Positions 27,921 to 36,884 are shown, counted from the stretch's first letter. The stretch: DNA of 64,000 nucleotides from Streptomyces sp. NBC_00414 (GCF_036038375.1 NZ_CP107935.1:1674001-1738000); one strand, 5' to 3'. Notes: a model not told the origin generated them from the letters alone. Numbers and translations are program-made.

Positions 27921-29120
27921 ATGCCGATGACACTCACCGAACCGGTGACCCCCACCGAACCGAAGCCCCTTCCCGGCAGGCCCGCCCTCCTTGCGGTGCC
28001 GACTCCCGCCGGGCCGGGCGACCCGAGGCCGTGCGCAGGGTGTCAGCCACCGTCCCCGTGTCCGCAACCCCCCGTTGGCGCGGCGTGGAAAGGCTGTCCC
28101 GATGTGACGGTCGAACGGCTCCCCCACAGCCTCCCCAGACGCCTCCCGGTCCGGACCCTCCGCGACCGCCTCCCGGTCCGGAGTTTCCGCGGTCGCCTCC
28201 CGGTCCGGCAGGTCCTCTGCCTGCTCCCGCTCGCCCTGGTGGCCGTGGTGGCGGTGCAGCACCGGGCCGTGCTCGCAGCGGGCTTCGGTCATCTCGCCTC
28301 CGCGAAGTGGCCCTGGCTGCTGGCCGCGACCGCCGCGACCTGTATGACGTGGGTGGCGGCCTCCGTCACCCGGCAGGGCGCCCTCGTCCAGCGGCTCCCC
28401 AGGCGGCGGCTGCTGGCGACCCAGTTCGCGGCGGGCGCGGCCAACCATCTCCTGCCGACGGGGCTGGGCGCGAGCGCCGTCAATCTGCGGTTCATGACGG
28501 TGTGCGGGGTTCCGCTGGCCCGTTCCTCGTCGGCGCTGGCGCTGTATCTGCTGGCGGAGTCCGTCGCGCGGGTCGGGCTGCTGCTGGCCCTGCTGATCGT
28601 GTTCCCCGACGCGCTGCGGCTCGGCGAACTCCTCCCGGAGGGCGCGGTGGGCCCGCTGCTGCTCGCCGTCGGCGGTGCGGTGCTCGTCGCGGTGGCGGTC
28701 CTGCTGCTCGTACGGCGGGTGCGTGCCGCCGTGTTCGCGTTCCTGCGGACCGCGCTGGGCGAGGCCCGGTCGGTGCACACGCGGCCCGCCCGCGCGCTGG
28801 CGCTGTGGGGCGGCTCGTTCTCGTTCCCCCTCTTCCAGGCGGCGGGGCTGGCCGCGGTGGGCCAGGCGCTGGGGCTTCCGGTGCACCCGCTGCACATCGC
28901 GGTCGCCTATCTCGCGGCCACGGTCGCCGTCGCCCTGGTGCCGACGCCGGGCGGGATCGGTTCGGTGGAGGCCGCGCTGATCGTGGCGCTGGTCGCGGCG
29001 GGCGGTCCCGCCGCGCAGGCGACGGCGGTGGTGCTCGCCTACCGCATCATCACGGTGTGGCTGCCCCTGCTGCCGGGCGCGCTGACGCTGGGCGCGCTGG
29101 TACGGCTGAAGGTGATCTGA
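27921..29120 (+). CDS. lysylphosphatidylglycerol synthase-type flippase-like membrane protein (UPF0104)
   Basis: A 399-residue membrane protein with about 8 helices from residue 100 on. LPTGLGASAVNLRFMTVCGVP and LVPTPGGIGSVEAALIVAL are hallmark segments of the LPG_synthase_TM/UPF0104 family. The first 95 residues are Pro/Arg-rich with repeated RLPVR motifs (RRLPVRTLRDRLPVRSFRGRLPVR pattern, split here for brevity), cytoplasmic and probably disordered. The ATG at 27921 has AAGGGA just before it. A second ATG two codons later is possible. It has no catalytic LPG synthase domain, so it is more likely a lipid transporter or a helper of the divergent ABC exporter. Function inferred only. Confidence 0.82.
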   Translation: MPMTLTEPVTPTEPKPLPGRPALLAVPTPAGPGDPRPCAGCQPPSPCPQPPVGAAWKGCPDVTVERLPHSLPRRLPVRTLRDRLPVRSFRGRLPVRQVLCLLPLALVAVVAVQHRAVLAAGFGHLASAKWPWLLAATAATCMTWVAASVTRQGALVQRLPRRRLLATQFAAGAANHLLPTGLGASAVNLRFMTVCGVPLARSSSALALYLLAESVARVGLLLALLIVFPDALRLGELLPEGAVGPLLLAVGGAVLVAVAVLLLVRRVRAAVFAFLRTALGEARSVHTRPARALALWGGSFSFPLFQAAGLAAVGQALGLPVHPLHIAVAYLAATVAVALVPTPGGIGSVEAALIVALVAAGGPAAQATAVVLAYRIITVWLPLLPGALTLGALVRLKVI

Positions 29121-29171
29121 GCGGGGGCGCCGTGCGGCTTGCCGGAGTGGGGCGTCCACGGGGAGTGTGTG

Positions 29172-29257
29172 GTTGCCCGCGCAGTTCCCCGCGCTTCCGG
29201 AAGCGGGGCTGCGCCCCGGCTTCTGTCATTGGACAGTCGTCTGTCATTGCACAGTCG
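29172..29257. repeat. GCGCAGTTCCCCGCGC-type palindrome followed by an 18-bp direct repeat
   Basis: 29172-29220 is a decayed copy of the Streptomyces intergenic palindrome whose intact copy is at 39352. Right after it, TCTGTCATTGGACAGTCG (29222-29239) is repeated as 29240-29257 with one change. Each unit contains CTGTC...GACAG, a small inverted repeat, about 20 bp before the crotonase start. The direct repeat could be a regulator site. Confidence 0.6.
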
Positions 29258-29278
29258 TCACCCGAAGGGGGCCGCACA

Positions 29279-30043
29279 ATGCCGGTCAGGATCGAACGTC
29301 AGGGGTACGTCACCACGGTCGTCCTCAGCCGGCCCGAGGTCCGTAACGCGGTCGACGGTCCCACGGCGGCCGAACTCGCCGACGCCTTCCGGGCGTTCGA
29401 GGACGACGAGTCCTCCCGGGTCGCGGTGCTGTGGGGCGAGGGCGGCACCTTCTGCGCCGGGGCCGATCTGAAAGCGCTCGGCACCGAACGCGCCAACCGC
29501 GTCCGCGAGGACGGCGACGGGCCGATGGGGCCCACCCGGATGCGGCTGTCGAAACCGGTGATCGCCGCGATCGCGGGCCACGCCGTGGCGGGCGGTCTCG
29601 AACTGGCCCTCTGGTGCGATCTGCGGGTCGCCGAGGAGGACGCGGTCTTCGGGGTCTTCTGCCGCCGCTGGGGCGTACCGCTCATCGACGGCGGAACGGT
29701 ACGGCTCCCCCGGATCGTCGGCACCGGCCGCGCGATGGACATGATCCTGACCGGCCGCCCGGTACCGGCTTCCGAGGCGTACGAGATGGGTCTCGCGAAC
29801 CGGGTGGTCCCGCCGGGCCGGGCGCGCGCGGAGGCCGAGGCGCTGGCCGCCTCGATCGCCGGCTTCCCGCAGGCCTGTCTGCGCGGCGACCGGAGCTCGG
29901 TCCTCGAACAGGAGGGCCTGGCGGAACGTGCCGCCCTGCACGGTGAACTGCGTCACGGCATGGGGGTGTTGGCGGAAAGTCTGGAGGGAGCGGCACGGTT
30001 CTCGGCGGGAGCCGGGCGCCATGGATCCTTCAGTGACTCCTGA
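29279..30043 (+). CDS. enoyl-CoA hydratase/isomerase (crotonase) family protein
   Basis: A 254-residue crotonase-fold enzyme. The CoA/oxyanion motifs GGTFCAGADLKAL (about residues 58-70) and GHAVAGGLELALWCDLRVA (about 100-118) are clear. One catalytic Glu position of the hydratase is replaced by RRWGVPLIDGGT with an Asp near residue 140, so simple hydration of enoyl-CoA is not assured. The ATG start follows AAGGGGG. It stands alone between a membrane-protein gene and MscS, so the pathway is unknown. Two copies of an 18-bp repeat just upstream may regulate it. The long upstream in-frame extension overlaps the preceding gene and is a shadow. Confidence 0.9.
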   Translation: MPVRIERQGYVTTVVLSRPEVRNAVDGPTAAELADAFRAFEDDESSRVAVLWGEGGTFCAGADLKALGTERANRVREDGDGPMGPTRMRLSKPVIAAIAGHAVAGGLELALWCDLRVAEEDAVFGVFCRRWGVPLIDGGTVRLPRIVGTGRAMDMILTGRPVPASEAYEMGLANRVVPPGRARAEAEALAASIAGFPQACLRGDRSSVLEQEGLAERAALHGELRHGMGVLAESLEGAARFSAGAGRHGSFSDS

Positions 30044-30407
30044 GGCGCGTGTTTCGACCCATACGGACCGATCCAGGCCAACTTGGCACATGGCCCGGAA
30101 AGGCCTCGTCGGCACCCCGGCGGGGCGGACGGCGAGGCCGGATCGGCTCGCACACCCGCGGAAGAGGGTGCCGACAAGCCGGGAGACGCGCCGAGTTGGC
30201 GGCGGTGTCCGTGGGAGATGGCCTGACCCGAACGGCTCCGCCACGAAGCACCCCCGCGCATGTAGCAAGATGAGCCAGTCCCGCCGGTCGACGAAGCGTC
30301 GCGGCCGACGGGACCGGCGCATCCCGGAATCGAGCAGCAGGTGGCAACAAGGTGACGACACACATGACGGGCGTACGCCCTCTTCCCGGCACGACGGGAG
30401 GCAGTTG
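30044..30407. other. 364-bp intergenic region
   Basis: Open frames here lack coding character and no known RNA or repeat stands out. It separates the crotonase and MscS genes, which point the same way, and presumably carries the MscS promoter. I could not identify convincing hexamers or a strong hairpin. Confidence 0.5.
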
Positions 30408-31481
30408 GTGAACCGAGACCTCACCATGCACGACTGGATCCTCGCGGGCGTCTGGCTGATCGCCGGACTCGTGGCGACCGTCCTGCTCCGCTTCCTCCTG
30501 CGCTGGCTGGGGAAGCACGCGACCCGTACGCGGTGGACCGGCGACGACGTCCTCGTCGACGCGCTGCGCGCACTGGTGCCGGTCGCGGCGATCACGGCCG
30601 GGGTGGCCGCCGCGGCGGCGGCGCTGCCGCTCACCGGCAAGGTCAACCACACCGTCAACCAGATCCTGACGGTCCTGATCATGCTCGCCGCCACCATCAC
30701 CATCGCCCGCGTCCTGGCCGGTCTGGTGCGGGCCGTCACCCAGTCCCGTTCCGGTGTCGCGGGATCGGCCTCGATCTTCGTCAACATCACCCGGGTCGTG
30801 GTCCTGGCCATCGGCTGCCTGGTCGTCCTGCAGACCCTGGGGATATCGATAGCCCCGCTGCTCACGGCCCTCGGTGTCGGCGGTCTCGCGGTGGCGCTGG
30901 CCCTCCAGGACACCCTCGCCAACCTCTTCGCGGGCATCCACATCCTCGCCTCGAAGACGATCCAGCCCGGCGACTACATCCGCCTCACCAGCGGGGAGGA
31001 GGGGTACGTCGTCGACATCAACTGGCGCAACACCGTGGTGCGCAACCTCTCCAACAACCTGGTCATCATCCCGAACGCCCAGCTCTCCAGCACCAACATG
31101 ACCAACTACAGCCGGCCGGAGCAGGAGATGACGCTCATGGTTCAGGTCGGCGTCGGTTACGACAGCGACCTGGAGCACGTGGAGCGCGTCACCTCCGAGG
31201 TCGTCACCGAGGTCATGACGGAGATCGAGGGCGCGATGCCCGAGCACGAACCCGCCATCCGCTTCCACACGTTCGGGGACTCGCGGATCAGCTTCACCGT
31301 GATCCTGGGCGTCGGCGAGTTCAGCGACCAGTACCGGATCAAGCACGAGTTCATCAAGCGGCTGCACAAGCGGTACCGCCTCGAAGGCATCCGCATACCC
31401 TCGCCGGCGCGCACCGTCGCCCTCCAGCAGAACGGCGTGGCGATCCCGCCGCAGCGTGACGGGTCCCTGTCGCTCCCGTAG
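30408..31481 (+). CDS. small-conductance mechanosensitive channel (MscS family)
   Basis: A 357-residue channel that opens under membrane tension and releases solutes on osmotic down-shock. Three or four helices are followed by the pore helix LLTALGVGGLAVALALQDTLANLFAGI near residue 155 (the Gly/Ala-packed TM3), and the beta-domain signature IQPGDYIRL...GYVVDINWRNTVVRN. The cytoplasmic alpha/beta domain ends with FIKRLHKRYRLEGIRIPSPAR. GTG 30408-30410 is chosen because GGGAGG precedes it by six bases. The frame is open further upstream but without coding bias. No neighbours suggest a special role. Confidence 0.94.
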   Translation: MNRDLTMHDWILAGVWLIAGLVATVLLRFLLRWLGKHATRTRWTGDDVLVDALRALVPVAAITAGVAAAAAALPLTGKVNHTVNQILTVLIMLAATITIARVLAGLVRAVTQSRSGVAGSASIFVNITRVVVLAIGCLVVLQTLGISIAPLLTALGVGGLAVALALQDTLANLFAGIHILASKTIQPGDYIRLTSGEEGYVVDINWRNTVVRNLSNNLVIIPNAQLSSTNMTNYSRPEQEMTLMVQVGVGYDSDLEHVERVTSEVVTEVMTEIEGAMPEHEPAIRFHTFGDSRISFTVILGVGEFSDQYRIKHEFIKRLHKRYRLEGIRIPSPARTVALQQNGVAIPPQRDGSLSLP

Positions 31482-31571
31482 AACATCGTGGTGGGGCGGT
31501 CCGCCGGAGGCCGCCCCCGTGACCACCGCGCGCGGCGGACACGGTCGAGCGAGGCGGGGAGACAGCAGGAC

Positions 31572-33080
31572 ATGACGGTGCTCGGGGTCGACATCGGTAC
31601 GTCCAGCAGCAAGGGCGTGCTGGTCGGCGAGGACGGAACGGTGCTCGCGACGGCGGTGCGACCCCACACGGTCGACCGGCCCCGGCCCGGGCACGTCGAG
31701 ATGGACACACAGGTGTGGTGGGACGAGTTCGCCTCCCTCGCCCGGGAGCTGCTGAAGTCCTCGCCCGACGGCAGCGGCGGCGACCGTGTCACCGCGGTCG
31801 GCGTCAGCGGGATGGGTCCGTGCGTCCTGCTCACCGACGCGGCGGACACCCCGCTGCGTCCGGCGGTCCTGTACGGCGTCGACACCCGCGCCACCGAGCA
31901 GATCGCCCGCCTGGAGGCCGAGCTGGGCCGTGACGCCGTACTGCGGCGCTGCGGGTCCCTGCTGTCCACCCAGGCCGTGGGTCCCAAGATCGCCTGGCTG
32001 GCGGAACACGAGCCGGATACGGTCGCGCGGGCCCGGCGCCTCTACATGCCCAGCTCGTACCTGGTGCGCCGGCTCACCGGGGTCTACGCGCTCGACCACC
32101 ACTCGGCGAGCCAGGCCGTCCCCCTGTACGACTCCGTGGCCCAGGAGTGGTACGAGCCGTGGACCCGGCACATCGCACCCTGGCTGGAGCTGCCCAGGCT
32201 GCTGTGGCCCGGGGACATCGCCGGGCGGCTGACGGCCGAGGCGGCGGACACCACCGGACTGCCCGCCGGGACCCCGGTGATCGCCGGAACCGTCGACGCC
32301 TGGTCGGAGGCGCTGAGCGTGGGGGCACAACACACCGGTGACCTCATGCTCATGTACGGCAGCACCATGTTCCTGATCCACACCCTGGCCGACCGTCTCC
32401 TGGTGCCCGAGCTGTGGAGCACCGTGGGGGCCCTGCCCGGCACCCGCAGCCTCGCGGGCGGCATGGCCACGTCCGGTGTGATCACGGACTGGCTGCGGGA
32501 GTTGTTCGGGGCATCCGGTCAGGCTGCGCCCGACCACGCGACCCTGCTCGCCGAGGCCGAGGCGTCCGGGCCCGGTGCGCGCGGGCTGCTGATGCTCCCG
32601 TACTTCGCGGGAGAGCGGACGCCCGTGGCCGATCCGCACGCACGGGGTGTGATCGCGGGGCTGACGGTGGAGCACAGCCGGGGCGATCTCTACCGCGCCG
32701 CCCTGGAGGCGACGGCCTTCGGTGTCCGGCACAACGTCGAGGCGATGCGCGCGGCCGGAGCGGACGTCCGCCGTGTCGTCGCCGTGGGCGGCGGCACCCG
32801 CGGCGGCCTGTGGACCGGGATCGTCTCCTCGGTGACCGGCCTGGAGCAGGAGGTCAGGGCCGTCTCGCTCGGCGCGAGTTACGGCGCGGCGTTCCTGGCC
32901 GCCGGCTCGGTGGGCGACCCCGTCATCGACGACTGGAACCCGGTGCGGGAGCGGGTCGTTCCCGACCCGCTCCCGCACGCCCGCTACGAGGAGCTGTACG
33001 CCCTCTACCGCCGGCTGTACCCGGCGACGCGGGACATCTCCCACGCGCTGGCCGGGCACCAGCGGGACGCCCACGACTGA
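31572..33080 (+). CDS. FGGY-family carbohydrate kinase (xylulokinase-like)
   Basis: A 502-residue sugar kinase of the hexokinase/actin fold. VDIGTSSSKGVLVGEDG is the N-terminal phosphate-binding loop. PAVLYGVDTRATEQI, AGTVDAWSEALSVGAQ (with the catalytic Asp), YGSTMFLIH and VVAVGGGTRGGLWTGIVSSV complete the FGGY signatures. It is closest in pattern to xylulokinases, but no pentose isomerase or transporter lies beside it, so the substrate is open. The ATG has AGCAGGA upstream. It ends convergently with the aromatic-acid transporter across a tandem-repeat spacer. Confidence 0.92.
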   Translation: MTVLGVDIGTSSSKGVLVGEDGTVLATAVRPHTVDRPRPGHVEMDTQVWWDEFASLARELLKSSPDGSGGDRVTAVGVSGMGPCVLLTDAADTPLRPAVLYGVDTRATEQIARLEAELGRDAVLRRCGSLLSTQAVGPKIAWLAEHEPDTVARARRLYMPSSYLVRRLTGVYALDHHSASQAVPLYDSVAQEWYEPWTRHIAPWLELPRLLWPGDIAGRLTAEAADTTGLPAGTPVIAGTVDAWSEALSVGAQHTGDLMLMYGSTMFLIHTLADRLLVPELWSTVGALPGTRSLAGGMATSGVITDWLRELFGASGQAAPDHATLLAEAEASGPGARGLLMLPYFAGERTPVADPHARGVIAGLTVEHSRGDLYRAALEATAFGVRHNVEAMRAAGADVRRVVAVGGGTRGGLWTGIVSSVTGLEQEVRAVSLGASYGAAFLAAGSVGDPVIDDWNPVRERVVPDPLPHARYEELYALYRRLYPATRDISHALAGHQRDAHD

Positions 33081-33104
33081 GCGCCCCGCACGGCGCCACC
33101 CCTC

Positions 33105-33186
33105 CGGGCTCCTCAGGACTCCACAGACTCCCGGACCTCCGGACTCCCCGACTCCCGGGCTCCTCAAACTCCCTGGACTCCCCGGG
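33105..33186. repeat. short imperfect tandem repeats between convergent genes
   Basis: A run of GGACTCC/GGGCTCC units with spacing of about 9-12 bp fills the gap between the FGGY kinase and the transporter stop. It reads as slippage-generated low-complexity DNA and shows no strong hairpin. Confidence 0.6.
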
Positions 33187-33188
33187 GC

Positions 33189-34526
33189 TCAGTGGGCGGT
33201 GACCAGCCCCTTGGGCGTGTCACTCCCCGGCGCCTCCTGCTTCGAGCTGCGCAGCGCGGCGATGCCTATGAAGACCATCGACGACAGGCCCGCGACGGCG
33301 AACGCGGTGAAGCCCCAGTCGCCGTTCCCGGCGGCGAGCAGCTGGCCGCCGAGCCAGGGACCGAACACGGCGCCGAAGCGGCCCATGCCGGAGGTCCAGC
33401 CGACGGCGGTGGCACGGCTGTCGGGGGTGGAACGGATGGAGACCGTCGCGTAGATCATGACCTGGGCGCTGTTGAGGAACACCCCCGTGAGGAAGACGAC
33501 CGCGAAGGTCACGGCCAGCGGCATGTGGACACTGAGCAGGAAGACCCCGGCGGCGGTCAGCGCGAACCAGAGCGACGAGATGCGCGGGGCGCCGAAGCGG
33601 TCCGCGGCACGTCCGGCGACCAGCATGCCCACGATGCCACCGAGGTTGAACAGGACGACGAACGTCAGGGCCGAGCCCAGCTCGTACCCCTCACCGCGCA
33701 TCAGTGTGGGCAGCCAGGTGGCGACTCCGTAGACGAGCAGCAGGCCGCCGAAGGAGGCCAGCCAGTACAGCAGGGTCTGGGTCCACTCGCCGCCGCGGAA
33801 CAGGTTGGCGAGGGCGTTCCAGCGGTCCCCCGCGGCCTTCTTGCCGGCCACGGCGGGCAGTTCGACCTCGAAGCGGCCGGCCAGCGCGCGGGCCTCCTCG
33901 GTACGGCCCTTGGCGACGAGGAAGCTCAGCGACTCGGGCATGAACCTGGCGAGCGCCGGTACGAAGAGCAGCGGGACCACACAGACCCAGAACGCGGCGC
34001 GCCAGCCGAGCGGCTCCACGATCCACAGGGCCACGTAGGCGGAGAGGATGCCGCCCGCGTGGTGGGCGGTCATCAGCATGCCGATGGTGAGGGCGGCGCG
34101 AGCACGCGGGGCGTAGTCGGAGACCATGCTGATCGCGGTGGGCAGCAGACCGCCGAGGCCGATGCCGGCGAGGGTCCGGCCGAGGCCGAAGACCGCCACG
34201 CCGTTCGACATGGCGCAGAGGCCGGACGCCAGCGAGAAGAGCGTGACGCAGGCGACCATCAGCTTCTTGCGGCCCACCCGGTCGGCGATCGTCCCCGCGG
34301 TCAGCGCGCCGATCAGCATGCCGAAGGTGGCATAGCTGCCGAGGTCGCCCGCCCGGTCCGGGGTGAGGCCCAGGGACTTCTCGGCCAGCATGTGCGGCAG
34401 CACGGAGCCGTAGATGAACATGTCGAGGCCGTCGAAGAGGACGGCCAGCCAGCACAGCCCCAGGACCAGCAGGGCCATTCTGCTGCCGCGTGCGGACAGC
34501 GCGAAGGAGGAAGAGGAGGGGGACAT
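33189..34526 (-). CDS. aromatic acid:H+ symporter family MFS transporter
   Basis: A 445-residue, 12-helix major facilitator of the AAHS family. The family motif DGLDMFIYGSVLPHM in helix 1 (DGxD) is present. GTIADRVGRKKLMV forms the loop 2-3 signature, and ESLSFLVAKGRTEEA is the central loop. Relatives import protocatechuate, gallate or benzoate derivatives by proton symport (PcaK, GalT). It is the last gene of the meta-cleavage cluster and has its own consensus promoter inside the end of the dioxygenase gene (34620-34648) with a TTGTCAAC operator, implying induction by the same aromatic ligand as the pathway. ATG start with a moderate GAGAGGAACAACG leader. Confidence 0.92.
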   Translation of the reverse strand: MSPSSSSFALSARGSRMALLVLGLCWLAVLFDGLDMFIYGSVLPHMLAEKSLGLTPDRAGDLGSYATFGMLIGALTAGTIADRVGRKKLMVACVTLFSLASGLCAMSNGVAVFGLGRTLAGIGLGGLLPTAISMVSDYAPRARAALTIGMLMTAHHAGGILSAYVALWIVEPLGWRAAFWVCVVPLLFVPALARFMPESLSFLVAKGRTEEARALAGRFEVELPAVAGKKAAGDRWNALANLFRGGEWTQTLLYWLASFGGLLLVYGVATWLPTLMRGEGYELGSALTFVVLFNLGGIVGMLVAGRAADRFGAPRISSLWFALTAAGVFLLSVHMPLAVTFAVVFLTGVFLNSAQVMIYATVSIRSTPDSRATAVGWTSGMGRFGAVFGPWLGGQLLAAGNGDWGFTAFAVAGLSSMVFIGIAALRSSKQEAPGSDTPKGLVTAH

Positions 34527-34619
34527 CGTTGTTCCTCTCGTCCAGGAGTCATGTCCCTGGAGGGGATTCGGGAGGTGGGTCGCGCGCGACTCGTGCGGCT
34601 GACCCCGGTGATGCGCTCG

Positions 34620-34664
34620 ACGCTAGGAATCCGCCCCAGGATTGTCAACGTTTTTGTCAACAAT
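34620..34664 (-). promoter_or_regulatory. sigma70-like promoter with GntR-type operators for the aromatic transporter
   Basis: On the minus strand, -35 TTGACA (complement of 34643-34648), a 17-bp spacer and -10 TAGCGT (complement of 34620-34625) form a near-perfect promoter. ATTGTCAAC (34641-34649) overlaps the -35 box, and TTGTCAACAAT (34654-34664) sits just upstream. The same TTGTCAACAAT core occurs at the GntR gene promoter (39234-39245). The whole site lies within the last codons of the dioxygenase gene. Confidence 0.75.
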
Positions 34665-35693
34665 CACAGGAACCGGTGATGCGACCGGTGACGTGACCGG
34701 TGACGTGACCGGTGACGTGACCGGTGACGTGACCGGTGGCGTGACCGGTGGCGTGCCGTGGGTGTGGAAGGACTCGATGGTCTTCAGCCCCCAGGCCTGC
34801 CCCTTCTTCCGCTCGTTCTCGGTCCAGGTGATCAGTGGCCAGTCGGGGGCCAGCACCAGGCGGGTGAGCGGGTTGCACAGCTCGATCCGGTTGCCGCCGG
34901 GCTCGTAGACGTACAGGAAGAACGTCTGCTGGATGGCGTGCTTGTGCGGGCCCGTCTCGATGAACACACCGGTGTCGATGGCGAGGTCGGCGGCCCGCAG
35001 GATGTCCTCGCGGGTGTCCGTGGCGAACGCGATGTGGTGCAGGCGACCGGTCGAGCCGGTCCAGTCCTCGGTGTAGACGACGTCGTACGACTTGCTGCTG
35101 AAGGTCAGCCACTGGGCGGCGATCCTGCCGTCGTCGAGCTGGATCTGCTCGGTCGGGCGGGCGCCGAGCACCTCGTGGACGAAGCCGCCGTTCGACGCGA
35201 CGTCGGCGGCGAGGAAGTTGACGTGGTCCAGGCGGCGTACGCCCACTCCGTGCCCTGGCTTGGCCTGCGGCTGGTTCTTCAGTCCTGGCTTCAGCTCGTC
35301 CGGCGCCCGGTACCACTCGCTCTCCCAGTAGAGGGCGATCTCGTGGCCGTCGGGGTCGGTGGTGACGTACAGCGGGCCGAGGCCGGGCTCGTCCTCCACC
35401 CAGCGGCCGGTGCGGCCGGCGCTCTCGGCCTCCTTGACCCGGCGCTGGAGGGCCTCCTCGCTGGAGGCGCGCAGGGCGGTGCGGCGGATGCCGGAGGTGT
35501 CGTGCGCGGTCAGGACCAGGCTGTGGTGCTCGTAGTCGTCCCAGGTCCGCAGATAGACGGAGGTCCCGTCGACCGAGCGGCCGTTCTCGGTCAGGCCGAG
35601 GTATTGCGTGAAGAACCGGACGCTGGCGTCCAGGTCGGGGGTGAGCAGTTCGACGTGCCCGAGGTGGGCGATGTCGCCGAGCGGCGGGGCCAT
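34623..35693 (-). CDS. type I extradiol ring-cleavage dioxygenase (VOC family, catechol 2,3-dioxygenase-like)
   Basis: A 356-residue non-haem Fe(II) dioxygenase with two VOC modules (residues 8-125 and 153-275). Predicted iron ligands are His157 (RLDHVNF), His220 (RLHHIAF) and Glu271 (NRIELCN), with His251 in GPHKHA as the likely catalytic acid/base. It would open the ring next to, not between, the hydroxyls. Its neighbours convert 4-oxalomesaconate, the product of gallate cleavage, which known pathways make with a LigAB/GalA-type (type II) enzyme, so this is an unusual pairing. The C terminus after residue 315 is a PVTS repeat tail encoded by a 12-bp tandem repeat. GAGGAGG precedes the ATG. 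The true ring substrate is not proven. Confidence 0.9.
   Translation of the reverse strand: MAPPLGDIAHLGHVELLTPDLDASVRFFTQYLGLTENGRSVDGTSVYLRTWDDYEHHSLVLTAHDTSGIRRTALRASSEEALQRRVKEAESAGRTGRWVEDEPGLGPLYVTTDPDGHEIALYWESEWYRAPDELKPGLKNQPQAKPGHGVGVRRLDHVNFLAADVASNGGFVHEVLGARPTEQIQLDDGRIAAQWLTFSSKSYDVVYTEDWTGSTGRLHHIAFATDTREDILRAADLAIDTGVFIETGPHKHAIQQTFFLYVYEPGGNRIELCNPLTRLVLAPDWPLITWTENERKKGQAWGLKTIESFHTHGTPPVTPPVTSPVTSPVTSPVTSPVASPVPVIVDKNVDNPGADS
34677..34757. repeat. 12-bp tandem repeat encoding the PVTS tail of the dioxygenase
   Basis: About 6.5 copies of GACGTGACCGGT (variants GATGCGACCGGT, GGCGTGACCGGT) lie inside the 3' end of the dioxygenase gene. Because 12 bp is four codons, copy changes keep the frame and only alter tail length. 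It stands just upstream of the transporter promoter. Confidence 0.85.
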
Positions 35694-35720
35694 GAGGCCT
35701 CCTCAGGGGTGTTGTGCGGC

Positions 35721-36884
35721 TCAGGCAGGGCGGGGGAAGACCGTGCCGTCGAAGATCTTGCGTGCGGTACGGACGACGGCGGTGCGCCGGGCGACCGGAA
35801 GCCCGACGTCGCTCACGCCGGCCGAAGAGTTCGGGGTGTCGTACGCGAGGGCCGTCTCGATGTCGAGGAAGCCGGTGGGGTGCTCGACGCGTATCCGGTC
35901 CCCGTGCTCCGGCAGTCGGGCCACGGCCCCTCCGACACCGCCCTCGACACGGAGTCCGGCGGCCACGCTCGCGGCACCCAGGACGCCGATCGCGGTGTGG
36001 CAGCGCACCGGTATGAAGGTGCGCGTCATGACCGCGCCGTCGTCCGACGGGGGTGCGAGCAGGCTGAGTTTGGGCACGGTGGTGTTCTCCACGTCGCCCA
36101 GGCCCATCAGTTTCCCGGCCTCCAGCCTGATCTCCCGCAGGCGTTCGGCGAGTTCCTGGTCCGCCTCCAGAGCCTCGGGAGACTCGTAGCCGGTGACGCC
36201 GAGCGAGGAAGCGGCGATCAGCACGGTCGGCATTCCGTTGTTCACGCAGGTCACCGGGGTGTCGGCGACGAGGTCCCGCGCCCGGCCGGTCGGCAGCAGC
36301 GGACCGCTTCCCTGCGGGAACTCGATGACCACCGGTGCGGCGGACCCCGGTACACCGGAGATCTCCGCCGAGGCCTCGGCGGAACCGGAGTAGTCGACGC
36401 TCCCGTCCGGGGTGGGGAAGTCCGCGACGGCGAGGTCCCCGGTGTTCAGCATGCGGATGCGTACGGAGGTGCGGTCGCCGTCCGGGACCACAAGGCCCCG
36501 CTCGACGGCGAAGGGGCCCACGCCGGCGAGGAGGTTGCCGCAGTTCTGACGGTCACTCACCTCGGGCTTGTCGACGCCGACCTGGAGGAACAGGTAGTCG
36601 ACGTCCGCCGCCGGGTCGGCGGAGGCGGAGACCACCGCGACCTTGCTGGTGAGGGGATGCGCACCGCCCAGGCCGTCGATCTGGCGAGGATCGGGACTGC
36701 CCATGATCCGCAGCAACAGCGCGTCGCGCGGGGCGGGTTCGGCGGGCAGGTCCCCGGCGAGGAAGTAGGCGCCCTTGGAGGTGCCGCCGCGCATGAGCAT
36801 GCAGCGCACTTCCTCGAAGCCCGCCCTGACACCCGCCCCGGCGGAGGGGAGCCCGGCCGAGCGCGGCGTCTCGGGGCCGGTCAC
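35721..36884 (-). CDS. galD: 4-oxalomesaconate tautomerase (GalD/PrpF family)
   Basis: A 387-residue PrpF-fold isomerase. CMLMRGGTSKGAYF near residue 28 and SDRQNCGNLLAGVGPFA near 107 are the family signatures, the second carrying the catalytic Cys. In gallate degradation GalD converts the keto/enol or double-bond isomer of 4-oxalomesaconate so that GalB can hydrate it. The GTG start overlaps the stop of the aldolase gene (GTGA), so translation is coupled. A 27-bp gap follows before the dioxygenase. PrpF proteins also act in methylcitrate metabolism, but the GalB and GalC neighbours favour the aromatic role. Confidence 0.88.
   Translation of the reverse strand: MTGPETPRSAGLPSAGAGVRAGFEEVRCMLMRGGTSKGAYFLAGDLPAEPAPRDALLLRIMGSPDPRQIDGLGGAHPLTSKVAVVSASADPAADVDYLFLQVGVDKPEVSDRQNCGNLLAGVGPFAVERGLVVPDGDRTSVRIRMLNTGDLAVADFPTPDGSVDYSGSAEASAEISGVPGSAAPVVIEFPQGSGPLLPTGRARDLVADTPVTCVNNGMPTVLIAASSLGVTGYESPEALEADQELAERLREIRLEAGKLMGLGDVENTTVPKLSLLAPPSDDGAVMTRTFIPVRCHTAIGVLGAASVAAGLRVEGGVGGAVARLPEHGDRIRVEHPTGFLDIETALAYDTPNSSAGVSDVGLPVARRTAVVRTARKIFDGTVFPRPA

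Noticed and set aside
30030..33167. A 1045-codon minus-strand frame over the MscS and FGGY genes
   Set aside because: The plus strand shows unmistakable MscS and FGGY motifs. The minus frame has no recognisable domain and skewed Gly/Arg/Val content.
34677..34757. Tandem 12-bp repeat considered as a CRISPR array
   Set aside because: There are no spacers. The units are contiguous and in frame with the dioxygenase gene.
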